Assembly (NCBI GenBank): GCA_027532555.1
Contig: JAPZTJ010000019.1
Span: forward strand, 1 to 64,000
DNA: 64,000 nt
Direction of reading: 5' to 3'
From: Aquidulcibacter sp.
GTDB taxonomy: Bacteria > Pseudomonadota > Alphaproteobacteria > Caulobacterales > Aquidulcibacteraceae
Shown one piece after another: positions 16,642-27,033 of the stretch; the stretch's first letter is position 1, and the number at the start of each line of letters is the position of its first letter. Below the pieces are notes generated by a model that saw only the letters and a list, made by a program, of their open reading frames with translations, did no database searches and had not been told where the DNA came from. Made by a program: the position numbers and the translations under genes.

Positions 16642-18843
16642 TTAAGCTGCCTTCTTCGCTGCTTCGCCGCTGAAGCGGCCATAGAAGGTTTCGCCGTTTT
16701 TCGCCATGTCTTTCAAGAGCTTGTTTGGCTTAAAGCGGGGGCCGTATTTCTTGGCCAGACGCTCTGCTTCGGCAACGAAATTGGCGATGCCGATGCCGTC
16801 CATGAAGCTGACCGTGCCGCCCGTGTAAGGCGCAAAGCCCCAGGCGAGGATGGAGCCGATGTCGGCGTCGCGTGGGTCAGTTATGACGCCTTCTTCAAAG
16901 CAACGCGCGGTTTCTAGGGCCTGACGATAGAGAAGGCGGTTCTTATATTCCTTCACCATGGCAGGATCGGCTTCATGTACTTTGGTTGCCACGACCGAGG
17001 TCAGGCCCGGCCAAATCGCCTTGGTGCCGTCTTCCTTATAGTCATAGAAGCCCTTCTTGTTTTTGCGACCAAAGCGGCCAAGGCCTTCCACCATTTCTTC
17101 GATGATCAATTGGCTGGGCGTCGCCACCCATTTGTTGCCAAGGTCCTTTTTGGTTTGTTGGCCGACCTTGTAGGCAAGATCGAGCGCGACTTCATCGGCC
17201 ATCGACAAAGGCGGAACCGGCATACCGGTCATGCGGCCCACGTTTTCAATAATGGCTGGCTTAATGCCTTCGGCCAACATTTCTTGGCCTTCTTGCACAT
17301 AGGTACCAAAGCAACGGCTGGTGTAGAAGCCGCGGCTGTCATTGACCACGATCGGGGTCTTTTTGATCTTCAAGACATAATCGACCGCCTTGGCCAAGGT
17401 TTCCTGGGTGGTCTTTTTACCCATGATGATTTCAACCAGACCCATTTTGTCCACAGGACTGAAGAAGTGGACACCAATGAAATTCTTGGGCCGCTTAGAC
17501 GCGGTAGCCAAGCCTGTGATCGGCAGGGTCGAAGTGTTGGAACCAAACACCGCATTGGGGCCCATCATGGCTTCAGCCTTCTGGGTCACGTCGGCTTTGA
17601 TTTCGCGGTTTTCAAACACGGCTTCGATGACCAAGTCCGAATGCTTGACGTGTGCGTAGTCGGTGGTCGGCGTGATGAGAGCCAAGACGGCATCGGCTTT
17701 CTCTTGGGTCATTTTGCCGCGAGATACCGCCTTGTCGAGCAATTTTTTGGAATAATCCTTGCCCTTTTCAGCCGCCTCTTGGCTTTGGTCGATCAGCACG
17801 GTCTCAATGCCAGCCATAGCCTGCACATAGGCCACGCCCGCGCCCATCATGCCGGCACCCAGAACGGAGACCTTTTTGATCTCATACTTGTCAAAGCCTT
17901 GTGGACGGTTGGCACCCTTTGCAAGCGCTTGGGTCGACAAGAAGAGCGAGCGCACCATCGCTTTCGCAGATGGGCTGGCCATGTTTTTCAAGAAGTAGCG
18001 TGTCTCAATGCGCAAGGCCGCATCCATTGGCACTTGAATGCCCTCAAACACCGCGCTCATGATCGCCTTTTGGGCGGGATAATTGCTGTAGGTGGTCTTC
18101 GACAACATCGCATTGCCACCAACAAAGGCCATGCCGCCGCCGGGCGAGTATGGGCCGTCCTTCACGCGGTAGCCTTTAACGTCCCAAGGCGCGACGGCCG
18201 TTGGATTGGCCAGCACCCAAGCCTTGGCTGCTGCGACGGTTTCACCCGCTGGCACGACCGCACCAACAACACCCTTTTTCAAAGCTTCTTGTGGGTTCAT
18301 GCTGGCACCTTGCAACAGATGCGGCATGGCATTCATCACGCCGATCAGGCGGGGCAGGCGCTGGGTACCACCGGCACCGGGCAGCAGGCCGACCTTAGCT
18401 TCTGGCAAGCCGAATTGAATCTTAGGATTGTCAGCCGCCACGCGGTAATGGCAAGCCAGCGCGATTTCGAGACCGCCGCCGAGTGCCAAGCCTTCCAGTG
18501 CACAAGCAACTGGCTTGCCGCAGGTTTCCAGCGCACGCAGCGAACGGTTCAAGCCGAAGCCTTGCTCGAACGACTTCTTAAGCTTCTCATCTTCAGACAG
18601 CTTCTTGTCGGCATCCATGCTGCCGCCACCGATTTCGCCAAGGTCAGCGCCAGCGCAGAAGCCATTGTCTTTACCGGAATAAAGCACAGCCCCTTTGATG
18701 GCGTCATTGCCTTTGATCTCAGCGACTAATTCACCCATTTCCTTCATCACGCCACCGGTAATGGTGTTCATGGTCTTGCCGGGAACGTCGAACGCGATGT
18801 GCAACACGCCATCGGCATCGAGGTTGGTTTTGAAATTTTCCAT
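16642..18843 (-). CDS. fadJ: Multifunctional enoyl-CoA hydratase / 3-hydroxyacyl-CoA dehydrogenase
   Basis: The 733-residue enzyme performs the second and third steps of fatty-acid beta-oxidation. The crotonase domain is at about 1-190 with oxyanion-hole motif EGLALGGGLE and likely catalytic E126 and E148. The NAD-binding domain begins at about 325 (GAGMMGAG, 329-336) and has the dehydrogenase histidine H459 in GVHFFSP. The C-terminal 3HCDH domain follows. The ATG at 18843 has GGAGA 8 bp before it; an upstream extension to 18930 is possible but does not look conserved. It is downstream of fadA. Naming as fadJ rather than fadB is by gene layout only. Confidence 0.93.
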   Translation of the reverse strand: MENFKTNLDADGVLHIAFDVPGKTMNTITGGVMKEMGELVAEIKGNDAIKGAVLYSGKDNGFCAGADLGEIGGGSMDADKKLSEDEKLKKSFEQGFGLNRSLRALETCGKPVACALEGLALGGGLEIALACHYRVAADNPKIQFGLPEAKVGLLPGAGGTQRLPRLIGVMNAMPHLLQGASMNPQEALKKGVVGAVVPAGETVAAAKAWVLANPTAVAPWDVKGYRVKDGPYSPGGGMAFVGGNAMLSKTTYSNYPAQKAIMSAVFEGIQVPMDAALRIETRYFLKNMASPSAKAMVRSLFLSTQALAKGANRPQGFDKYEIKKVSVLGAGMMGAGVAYVQAMAGIETVLIDQSQEAAEKGKDYSKKLLDKAVSRGKMTQEKADAVLALITPTTDYAHVKHSDLVIEAVFENREIKADVTQKAEAMMGPNAVFGSNTSTLPITGLATASKRPKNFIGVHFFSPVDKMGLVEIIMGKKTTQETLAKAVDYVLKIKKTPIVVNDSRGFYTSRCFGTYVQEGQEMLAEGIKPAIIENVGRMTGMPVPPLSMADEVALDLAYKVGQQTKKDLGNKWVATPSQLIIEEMVEGLGRFGRKNKKGFYDYKEDGTKAIWPGLTSVVATKVHEADPAMVKEYKNRLLYRQALETARCFEEGVITDPRDADIGSILAWGFAPYTGGTVSFMDGIGIANFVAEAERLAKKYGPRFKPNKLLKDMAKNGETFYGRFSGEAAKKAA

Positions 18844-18944
18844 AAGACTATCTCCAAAATTCAGGGTCTTGGCCTCGCCATGGGGGCAGGCGGTAGGCCA
18901 GCAAGCGGGCAGCGATGCTGCCCGCGTCACAAGTCAGGTGGGTC

Positions 18945-20156
18945 TTAAACCCGCTGGATAATGGTGGCCGTGCCCATGCCTGCACCGACGCACAGGGTGA
19001 TCAGGGCAGTTTCCTTGCCGGTCCGCTCAAGCTCATCCAGCACGGTCCCAAGGATCATGCCGCCGGTGGCACCCAATGGGTGACCCATGGCGATGGCCCC
19101 GCCGCAAACATTGATCTTGTCATGTGGGATGTTGAGGGCCTGCATGAAGCGCAAAACAACCGAAGCAAAGGCTTCATTGAGTTCGTAGAGATCAATGTCT
19201 TCTGGCTTCATGCCAGCTTTTGCCAGTGCCTTGCGGGCAACAAATTCTGGGCCGGTCAACATGATCGAAGGCTCAGAGCCGATCGAGGCCATGGCGATGA
19301 TCTTGGCGCGTGGCTTCATGCCCGTAGCCTTGGCCATCTTCTTATTGCCGATCAACACCGCCGAAGCACCGTCCACAATGCCCGAGCTGTTGCCCGCATG
19401 ATGCACGTGGTTGATGGTTTCAAGTTCGGGGTAGCGCTGTTGGATGATGGCATCAAAGCCTGGCATCATGGTGCCTTGGGCGATGAAGCTGGCGTCTAGC
19501 GAAGCAAGGCTCTGCATGGTGGTGTCAGGGCGCATATGCTCGTCATGGGCCAAGATGATGGCACCCATTTGGTCTTTGACGGGCACGATGGACTTGGCGA
19601 AGCGGCCTTCTTTCCAAGCCGTCGCCGCGCGCTTTTGGCTTTCAACCGCATAGGCGTCGACGTCATCGCGCGAGAAGCCGTATTTCGTCGCAATCGTATC
19701 GGCACCAATGCCTTGTGGAGCAAAGTAGGACTTGATCGCGATAGAAGGGTCGGAAGCCCAAGCGCCACCGTCAGAGCCCATGGGCACGCGGCTCATGCTT
19801 TCAACGCCACCACCAATGGCCATATCGGCTTCACCGGAGATGACTTTCGCGGCTGCCATGTTGCAGGCTTCCAGACCTGAAGCGCAGAAGCGGTTGATTT
19901 GCACGCCAGCGGTGGTTTCGGCATAGTCAGCGTTCAGCACGGCGATCCGGGCAATGTCGCTGCCTTGCTCACCTACAGGGCTTACGCAGCCCAGAACGAC
20001 GTCATCGACTTTAGATGTGTCCAGATTGTTGCGGTCACGAATGGCCTGCAAGGCTTGGGTGGCAAGGCTCAACGCCGTCACTTCATGCAACGACCCGGTA
20101 TTGCGACCTTTACCCCGAGGGGTGCGGACTGCGTCATAGATAAATGCTTCGGCCAT
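18945..20156 (-). CDS. fadA: Acetyl-CoA C-acyltransferase (3-ketoacyl-CoA thiolase)
   Basis: The 403-residue thiolase cleaves 3-ketoacyl-CoA with CoA to release acetyl-CoA, the last step of beta-oxidation. The nucleophile C91 lies in RFCASGLEA. The GHPLGATG histidine motif is near 355, and the second catalytic cysteine is in LCVGAGMG near the end. The gene lies 16 bp after the thioesterase gene and 101 bp before fadJ on the same strand. Confidence 0.95.
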   Translation of the reverse strand: MAEAFIYDAVRTPRGKGRNTGSLHEVTALSLATQALQAIRDRNNLDTSKVDDVVLGCVSPVGEQGSDIARIAVLNADYAETTAGVQINRFCASGLEACNMAAAKVISGEADMAIGGGVESMSRVPMGSDGGAWASDPSIAIKSYFAPQGIGADTIATKYGFSRDDVDAYAVESQKRAATAWKEGRFAKSIVPVKDQMGAIILAHDEHMRPDTTMQSLASLDASFIAQGTMMPGFDAIIQQRYPELETINHVHHAGNSSGIVDGASAVLIGNKKMAKATGMKPRAKIIAMASIGSEPSIMLTGPEFVARKALAKAGMKPEDIDLYELNEAFASVVLRFMQALNIPHDKINVCGGAIAMGHPLGATGGMILGTVLDELERTGKETALITLCVGAGMGTATIIQRV

Positions 20157-20172
20157 TGTGGCGCTCCCTTTG

Positions 20173-20610
20173 TTATACGTCTGCTTTAATCTGCAAGGGC
20201 GTGATCGCCAAGGCAGAAGTGGCTTTGGCGGAGATTTTTCCCCGACAATCGAAGAGGTCGGCTTCAGCGAACATGACGCTGGGACCTTTGTTTGTTATGC
20301 GTGCGGCGACCTCGATCTTGCCGACCCGGACCGGGCGGAGATAGTGGACGTGCAAATCGATCGTGCTGGCAAAGCTCTTGGGTGCGACTTTCAACATCCC
20401 CATCATGCCCATCACGTCATCCAGCATGGCAGACAGAAACCCGCCCTGAATATAGCCTGTTGGATTGGCAAATTCTGGCTTACCAGCAAACTCCACCCGC
20501 GCGGTGCCTGCCTTCACATCCATCTCAATCAGCTGAAACCCCAAAGTCTGAGAGCTTTGAGAAGGCTGTTTCATACCAATGTCGAGGAAGGTTTGGGCGT
20601 GGTTACTCAT
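20173..20610 (-). CDS. PaaI-family hotdog thioesterase
   Basis: This is a 145-residue acyl-CoA thioesterase-like protein. The central segment [21 protein letters not shown] carries the hotdog-fold motif GGxxxAxxD. Such enzymes hydrolyse acyl-CoAs and may relieve CoA trapping during fatty-acid breakdown. The ATG at 20610 is preceded by AAGGGTGG and overlaps the OsmC stop by 4 bp, which supports this start over an upstream one. The precise substrate is unknown. Confidence 0.85.
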   Translation of the reverse strand: MSNHAQTFLDIGMKQPSQSSQTLGFQLIEMDVKAGTARVEFAGKPEFANPTGYIQGGFLSAMLDDVMGMMGMLKVAPKSFASTIDLHVHYLRPVRVGKIEVAARITNKGPSVMFAEADLFDCRGKISAKATSALAITPLQIKADV

Positions 20611-21056
20611 GCTGCCACCCTTACCGGGCAGGCCAAAGAATTGCCAATATAACAAGCCTTGTGGGCTTTGTGGTGCAAGAGATCGACGTCCGCTGCACCG
20701 GGGACATTATCGCCACCCCAGCTGATTTTTGGATTGAGCACCACTTCAACAAAGCGCTCTACACCCGCCTCATCCTTGCCCAAGGTGCCGACAGGGGCAT
20801 CTTGATAGCTGTCGACAATGAAGCCGGCTTGTTTAGCAAAGGCCAAAAAGAACATCATGTGGCAGCTGGCCGTCGCCGCGACCACCATTTCCTCAGGGTC
20901 TGCGGCAGGCACTACATTAGAGGGAAGGGGCAAAGCAGTGGTAACCGCCAAGCCTACGCCGCCATCAAAGCTTGCTTGATGCGTGCGCGCGTATTTGCCG
21001 TCGGTAAAGACAGCGTCGCCGCGTTCCCAAAGGATGCTGGCGGTGTGGTTACTCAC
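20607..21056 (-). CDS. OsmC-family peroxiredoxin-like protein
   Basis: The 149-residue protein has the OsmC/Ohr fold. The first redox cysteine is in ATASCHMMFFLAFA, and the second is in SLACPV near the C-terminus. These proteins reduce organic hydroperoxides. In a beta-oxidation operon it may deal with oxidised lipids or peroxide made by dehydrogenases (inference). It overlaps genes on both sides by 4 bp, which shows tight translational coupling. Confidence 0.87.
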   Translation of the reverse strand: MSNHTASILWERGDAVFTDGKYARTHQASFDGGVGLAVTTALPLPSNVVPAADPEEMVVAATASCHMMFFLAFAKQAGFIVDSYQDAPVGTLGKDEAGVERFVEVVLNPKISWGGDNVPGAADVDLLHHKAHKACYIGNSLACPVRVAA

Positions 21057-21337
21057 GCCTTGGCCCCGTCCAGCAACAACTGGACTTCATAGGCCATCAG
21101 GCCAGTCGTCAATTGTTCAAACAAATAGGCGCGGTGTTCAGGGATACTATCGGCCTGCATATCCTCAATCGTTTCTTGAAAGCTCTCAACTGCCAGTTGA
21201 TTGATTTCGTCTTCGGTAGCGGCATGCGCCAAAGCCAAACGGACCGAAAGCGCGCGCAGATTTTCATCGCTCGGCACTGGGTTGGCCTCGATCAGCGCGA
21301 TTGCATCAGCAATGGCAGAATTGAGGGGGTCGTTCAC
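21053..21337 (-). CDS. Small conserved-looking protein of unknown function
   Basis: This is a 94-residue, acidic, all-helical protein with no signal peptide and no cysteine. It overlaps both the acyl-CoA dehydrogenase upstream and the OsmC gene downstream by 4 bp, so it is almost certainly translated. No domain was recognised. Its position inside a fatty-acid operon suggests a helper or regulatory role, but nothing in the sequence shows this. Confidence 0.7.
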   Translation of the reverse strand: MNDPLNSAIADAIALIEANPVPSDENLRALSVRLALAHAATEDEINQLAVESFQETIEDMQADSIPEHRAYLFEQLTTGLMAYEVQLLLDGAKA

Positions 21338-22497
21338 AAGGTCCTCGCAATCAAAACTTTCATGACTTCATTAGCCCCGCCATAGATGCGTTGAACACGA
21401 CTATCGCGCCACATGCGGGCGATGGGCATTTCATTCATATAGCCCCAGCCGCCATGCAATTGCAGGCATTCGTCCATTACTTCGTTCTCAACGTCCGACA
21501 CCCAATATTTCGCCATGCTGGCGGTGGCGGGGTCGAGCTTGCCTTCCATCAGCAATTCAACGCAGCGATCACAGAAAGCGCGCGCCACGGTGGCTTTGGT
21601 CTTGCACTCGGCCAGTTTGAACTGGGTATTCTGGAAGTCCATGATCGACTTGCCAAAGGCTTTGCGTTCTTTGACGTAAGCGATGGTCTCAGTTAGCGCG
21701 CGCTCCATGCTGGCAACACCCTGAATGCCAATTTGCAGGCGCTCGCTGGCTAATTGCTCCATCAATTGGATAAAGCCCATGCCTTCAACCGGGCCCAACA
21801 GATTAGATGTTGGCACGCGGACATCGTCAAAGAAAAGCTCCGAGGTATCCTGCGCGTCTTGGCCGACTTTGTCCAAGTTGCGACCGCGGCGGAAACCTTC
21901 GACTTCCTTGGTTTCAACCACGATCAAGCTTGTGCCCTTTGCCCCTTGGGTTGGGTCAGTCTTGGCCACCACGATGATCAAATCCGCAGTCGCGCCATTG
22001 GTGATGAAGGTCTTGGAGCCATTGATCACATAATGATTGCCACTTTTCACGGCAGTGGTCTTGATGCCTTGCAAGTCAGAGCCGGCACCGGGTTCGGTCA
22101 TGGCAATCGCACCGACCAACTCGCCCGAGGCCATTTTCGGTAGCCATTTTTGCTTCTGCTCTTGGCTGCCATAATGCTTGAGATAAGGCGCGATAATGGC
22201 GTTGTGCAAAGGCAGGCCAAAGCCATCAATTCCCATTGTACCCATCACATCCATGATCACGGCTTCATGGCGAAAATCGCCACCGCCGCCGCCAAATTCT
22301 TCGGGCATCGAGACGCAAAGCAATCCCGCCTGACCGGCCTTTGTCCACATGTCGCGGTCCACAATGCCATTCTCACGCCATTTCGCGCAGACCTCTGGAG
22401 GTGCTTCCTTGGTAAAGAAGCCACGCACGGAATCTTCGAACATCGTGAGTTCTTCACTGTCGCGCCAAACGGCTTTCGGCATGGTGATGGCTGTCAT
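21334..22497 (-). CDS. Acyl-CoA dehydrogenase
   Basis: The 387-residue flavoprotein introduces the first double bond in acyl-CoA. The signature MTEPGAGSDLQG binds FAD and substrate, and FITNGATADLIIVVAKT follows. The C-terminal domain has QLHGGWGYMNEMPIARMWRDSRVQRIYGGANEVMK, with the catalytic-base region of the family. Electrons would pass to ETF and then to the ETF-quinone oxidoreductase at 56.3 kb. Chain-length range cannot be told. Confidence 0.93.
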   Translation of the reverse strand: MTAITMPKAVWRDSEELTMFEDSVRGFFTKEAPPEVCAKWRENGIVDRDMWTKAGQAGLLCVSMPEEFGGGGGDFRHEAVIMDVMGTMGIDGFGLPLHNAIIAPYLKHYGSQEQKQKWLPKMASGELVGAIAMTEPGAGSDLQGIKTTAVKSGNHYVINGSKTFITNGATADLIIVVAKTDPTQGAKGTSLIVVETKEVEGFRRGRNLDKVGQDAQDTSELFFDDVRVPTSNLLGPVEGMGFIQLMEQLASERLQIGIQGVASMERALTETIAYVKERKAFGKSIMDFQNTQFKLAECKTKATVARAFCDRCVELLMEGKLDPATASMAKYWVSDVENEVMDECLQLHGGWGYMNEMPIARMWRDSRVQRIYGGANEVMKVLIARTL

Positions 22498-22564
22498 GGT
22501 GTTTCCCTTTTATTTGTTTTGCTTAGTCCGTGAGGCTTCCCCCCCATAAGGGGCCGGTTGCCCC

Positions 22565-24343
22565 TCAGAACTCCTCAGCGCTAAGCGCCATTACCGGACC
22601 AGCACCGGTCTTGACCTTGGCCAAGTGTCCGGCAATCTCTGGCAGGATACGGTCAACGAAATAACGCCCAGTTTTGATCTTGGTGTCGTAGAAAGGCTCG
22701 GTACCCGCCTTGGCGTAAGCAGCCTTGGCCATCAGCGCCCACATATAGGAAAGGCCTGTTAGGCCAAACACATGCAGATAATCGTGGCTGGATGCCCCGG
22801 CATTGTCAAAATTGCTCATGCCATTGGCCATCAGCCACATAGTGGCGTCTTGCAATTGTGCGCGGGCGGAAGCCAAGCCAGCGATAAAGGGGGCAAGATT
22901 GGCGTCACCTTCATGCTCAGCGACAAAGGCGTCAATCTCAGCAAAGAAGGTTTGGATCGCGCGACCGCCGTTGGCGGCAAGCTTGCGACCGACGAGATCG
23001 AGGGCTTGGACGCCATTGGTGCCTTCATAAATCATGGCGATTTTGCTGTCGCGCAGGAATTGGCTGGCCTGATAATGCTCAGTAAAGCCCGAGCCGCCAT
23101 GCACTTGTAAAGCGTCGGAAGCATTCTTGTGACCCTTGTCTGTCAGATAGGCTTTTAGGACGGGGGTCAGAAGGCTCATGTAATCGCCGGCTTTTTGGCG
23201 GACAGCTTCATCGGGGCTCTTGTGCAAGAGGTCGCCGTAAAGTGCGGTCCAGTACAAGAAAGCGCGACCTCCTTCGGTATGCGCCTTAATGTCCATCAAC
23301 ATGCGACGCACATCGGGGTGCACCAAGATATTGTCGGCTGGCTGGTCAGGCTCTTTCGGGCCGGTCAGGCTGCGGCCTTGGCGACGATCCTTGGCAAAGG
23401 CCAGCGCCGCTTGATAGGCAGATTCGCCAATGGCCATGCCTTGCAGGCCAACGCCGATGCGAGCCTCATTCATCATGACGAACATGATGGACAGGCCTTT
23501 ATTAGGCTCACCAATCAGATAGCCGGTAGCTTCTTCATATTGCATCACGCAGGTGGCATTGCCGTGAATGCCCATTTTTTCTTCAAGGCCAACGCAAGAT
23601 ACAGTGTTGCGCTCACCCAAGCTGCCATCGGCACGGACGATGAACTTCGGTACGATGAAGAGCGAGATGCCCTTGACGCCTGCTGGTGCGCCTTCAAGGC
23701 GGGCGAGAACCAAGTGGATATGGTTGGCGGTCATCGAATGTTCTCCGCCCGAGATCCAGATTTTTTGGCCCGAAATCTTGTAAGTGCCATCGGCTTGGGG
23801 AACGGCTTTTGTGCGTAAGAGGCCCAAGTCCGTGCCGCAGTGAGGCTCGGTCAAATTCATCGTGCCAGCCCATTCGCCGCTGGCGAGCTTTGGCAAATAG
23901 AGGTCCTTTTGCTCGTCCGTGCCACCTTCATGGATTGCTGAATAGCAACCGTGGGTCAGGCCTGGATACATGCCAAACGCCATGTTCGCTGACGAGGTCA
24001 TCTCGCTGTAGGCCAGATTGACCACATGAGGCAGGCCTTGGCCGCCATAATTGGGGTCCGCGCTTAACAGCGGCCAGCCAGCTTCAACCAGTGCATGATA
24101 AGCTTCAGTGAAGCCTTCTGGCACAGTGACCGTATTGTCCGGGTTCAACTTACAGCCTTGCTTGTCGCCGACCGAATTCAGCGGCGCCAGAACGTTCTCG
24201 CAGAATTTTGCGCCCTCCTCGAGGATTTGGTCGCGCACATCTTTGGGCGCATCTGCAAAGCCTTCTAGGTTTGAGAAACGGTCGATCTCTAACACATCAT
24301 CAAATAGAAACTTCATGTCGCGAATTGGTGCTTGATAACCCAT
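22565..24343 (-). CDS. Acyl-CoA dehydrogenase, long DmdC/FadE5-like type
   Basis: At 592 residues it is longer than ordinary acyl-CoA dehydrogenases and has a C-terminal extension, as in the DmdC/FadE5 group. Motifs are NLTEPHCGTDLGLLRTKAVP, KIWISGGEH, and LQVHGGSGFTEHYQASQFLRDSKIAMIYEGTNGVQALDLVGRK, split across the core. It begins YQAPIRDMKFLFDDV, typical of the group. The ATG at 24343 has AGGGAGA before it; a longer in-frame start at 24409 has no such support. It is separated by 129 bp from the MerR gene. Substrate (fatty acyl-CoA or methylmercaptopropionyl-CoA) is open. Confidence 0.9.
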   Translation of the reverse strand: MGYQAPIRDMKFLFDDVLEIDRFSNLEGFADAPKDVRDQILEEGAKFCENVLAPLNSVGDKQGCKLNPDNTVTVPEGFTEAYHALVEAGWPLLSADPNYGGQGLPHVVNLAYSEMTSSANMAFGMYPGLTHGCYSAIHEGGTDEQKDLYLPKLASGEWAGTMNLTEPHCGTDLGLLRTKAVPQADGTYKISGQKIWISGGEHSMTANHIHLVLARLEGAPAGVKGISLFIVPKFIVRADGSLGERNTVSCVGLEEKMGIHGNATCVMQYEEATGYLIGEPNKGLSIMFVMMNEARIGVGLQGMAIGESAYQAALAFAKDRRQGRSLTGPKEPDQPADNILVHPDVRRMLMDIKAHTEGGRAFLYWTALYGDLLHKSPDEAVRQKAGDYMSLLTPVLKAYLTDKGHKNASDALQVHGGSGFTEHYQASQFLRDSKIAMIYEGTNGVQALDLVGRKLAANGGRAIQTFFAEIDAFVAEHEGDANLAPFIAGLASARAQLQDATMWLMANGMSNFDNAGASSHDYLHVFGLTGLSYMWALMAKAAYAKAGTEPFYDTKIKTGRYFVDRILPEIAGHLAKVKTGAGPVMALSAEEF

Positions 24344-24472
24344 AATCTGTCTCCCTTGTTGACCCTTAGCGGCTGGGGGGTGCAGCAAACCCATCCAGCC
24401 GCAGGCCAAAGCTTGTTATTGTCGCATTGTCTTGCGTGTAGGGGCCCTGAGCAGGCCTTGCCTTAGCTTTTT

Positions 24473-24964
24473 TTAAGACGCTTTTTCGTTGAGATAGGAG
24501 ATATCTTCGCCATCGAGACGGGCGCGCGCGACCGCATCGTAAGCCGAAGCTCCAGCCACAGCTAGATCCGCCGGAGTCTTCGCCAATTGCTCATTGAGCC
24601 ATTGAACGCCATTTTCCAAGGTCTCGATCGATCCGACGATGTCTTCACGTTGGCGCTTCAACAGTTCGATTTGCTTGATGTATTTGTCATGCGTGCGTTG
24701 CATTTGGGTGCGTTGATTATCGCCCAGATCATAGAGGTCGATCATCTCACGGATTTCAGAAAGCGAAAAACCGACTCGCTTGCCGCGCAAGATCAACTTT
24801 AGGCGGGCGCGGTCACGCACCGAATAATGCCTGTTAAGACCATCCCGTGCCGGGCTGAGTAGCCCTTTGTCTTCGTAGAAGCGCAAGGCGCGGGCTGTGG
24901 CACCAAATTCACGCGATAACTCGCCAATCGTCCAAACCCTATTTTTCTCGGTTTGATCAGACAT
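24473..24964 (-). CDS. MerR-family regulator of the beta-oxidation operon
   Basis: This is a 163-residue regulator. The MerR helix-turn-helix is at about 11-78 (WTIGELSREFGATARALRFYEDKGLL), followed by a dimerisation coiled coil (KYIKQIELLKRQREDIVGSIETLENG). There are no metal-binding cysteines, so it is not a metal sensor. It resembles LiuR-like regulators of acyl-CoA metabolism in proteobacteria (family knowledge). The ATG at 24964 has GGAGGT upstream. The gene heads a block of fatty-acid genes on the same strand, so those are its likely targets. Confidence 0.85.
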   Translation of the reverse strand: MSDQTEKNRVWTIGELSREFGATARALRFYEDKGLLSPARDGLNRHYSVRDRARLKLILRGKRVGFSLSEIREMIDLYDLGDNQRTQMQRTHDKYIKQIELLKRQREDIVGSIETLENGVQWLNEQLAKTPADLAVAGASAYDAVARARLDGEDISYLNEKAS

Positions 24965-24987
24965 AAAAGACCTCCAGAGGTGACCTT

Positions 24988-25012
24988 GTAAACGCGTTTG
25001 GCTTACGTTTAC
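24988..25012. promoter_or_regulatory. Candidate MerR/LiuR-type operator
   Basis: GTAAACG (24988-24994) and CGTTTAC (25006-25012) form a 7-bp inverted repeat with an 11-base spacer, 24 bp upstream of the MerR start. A TTGACG box read on the minus strand lies at 25018-25023. The TTACGTTTACG sequence resembles motifs described for LiuR-type regulators. The rest of the gap to tadA (25024-25308) holds nothing I recognise. Confidence 0.5.
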
Positions 25013-25308
25013 GCACACGTCAAGTAAAATCTTGGTGTTGCCGGCCCGACGGGATTGGGAATTGCCTGAATTGCTACCCCGTTTGGGACGAACCCGCGTG
25101 CGTTCTCCTTTGAACTCAGTTTTGTTGCTACGCCGGAATGAAATGATTTCGGATTGTGCGTCGTTCGTCGCAAGCCCGGCCGTTGTGAAGAGGTGTCGGC
25201 CCATGGCGTGCGTCGGGGCAATTATATCCACATGGTCCCGCCGGGCCCAGTATCTGGTTGTCGGCGTTAGGACTGGCTTCCAGCAGTCAAACCCGCTAAC
25301 AACACCTC

Positions 25309-25785
25309 ATGCTAGATGAACAAGATCAGGCGCGAGACGCCTATTGGATGGCACGTGCTTTGGACCTTGCTAAGCAGGCGGCCGGATTGGGCGAAGCCCC
25401 GATTGGTGCTCTAGTCGTTGATAGCAAAACCCAGACACTGGTTGCAGAAGCATACAATGAGCCGATCACCTTGCATGACCCGTCCGGTCATGCCGAGATA
25501 CTGGCCATAAGGCGGGCAGGGATTGCCCTGTCCAATTATCGATTAGCGCCTGAATTGACTTTGTATGTGACGTTAGAGCCTTGTACCATGTGCGCAGGTG
25601 CCATTAGTCATGCCCGCATCGCCCGCTTGGTCTATGGCGCAAGCGACGCTAAAGGCGGGGCTGTCGAGCACGGTGTGCGTTTTTTTGAGCAAAAGACCTG
25701 CCATTGGCGGCCAAAAGTGACGTCCGGTATCTTGGCGGAGCCTTGTGCAGACACTTTACGCACCTTCTTCCGTGCGCGGCGCTGA
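25309..25785 (+). CDS. tadA: tRNA-specific adenosine deaminase
   Basis: The 158-residue zinc deaminase converts A34 to inosine in the tRNA-Arg(ACG) anticodon, an essential step in most bacteria. The zinc and catalytic motif is HAE at 61-63 and PCTMC at 91-95. The N-terminal helix and GEAPIGALVV match the family. It is divergent from the MerR regulator across a gap of 344 bp and is followed by trxB. Confidence 0.95.
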   Translation: MLDEQDQARDAYWMARALDLAKQAAGLGEAPIGALVVDSKTQTLVAEAYNEPITLHDPSGHAEILAIRRAGIALSNYRLAPELTLYVTLEPCTMCAGAISHARIARLVYGASDAKGGAVEHGVRFFEQKTCHWRPKVTSGILAEPCADTLRTFFRARR

Positions 25786-25819
25786 TAGGGCCCTTCTTAT
25801 TCCTATGGGGAATCACTAG

Positions 25820-26809
<990 letters not shown>

Positions 26810-27033
26810 GTTTAGCCGCGGTAGGAAAAGCGCTTTCTAGCGCAAGGGCTATCACGGTCTTGTGAAGGAATGCTATGCGCTAATCACGCCCCTGTGCCTT
26901 GCGCCTCAAGGCCAGCGCCCCATATGCAGCACACAACCGCAATCCGGGCCCCTCTGGCGATCAAGGCGTTGATCGTGATGTCGGATTGATTGTTCTCGCG
27001 GAAGACGCAGCCAAGATGAGGGGACCGGGGCCA

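Noticed and set aside
16975..18729. 584-codon open frame opposite the fadJ gene
   Set aside because: It is antisense to a well-supported enzyme with conserved motifs; its translation is rich in His, Gly and Arg as expected from the complement of that gene.
21391..22533. Several open frames opposite the acyl-CoA dehydrogenase
   Set aside because: They are complements of conserved dehydrogenase codons and have no family motifs.
23195..23818. 207-codon open frame opposite the long acyl-CoA dehydrogenase
   Set aside because: It is antisense shadow of a conserved gene with no ribosome site.
26899..27033. N-terminal extension of the TerC-family protein
   Set aside because: The extra 45 residues lack family resemblance and start inside the gap after trxB; a better start is at 27034.
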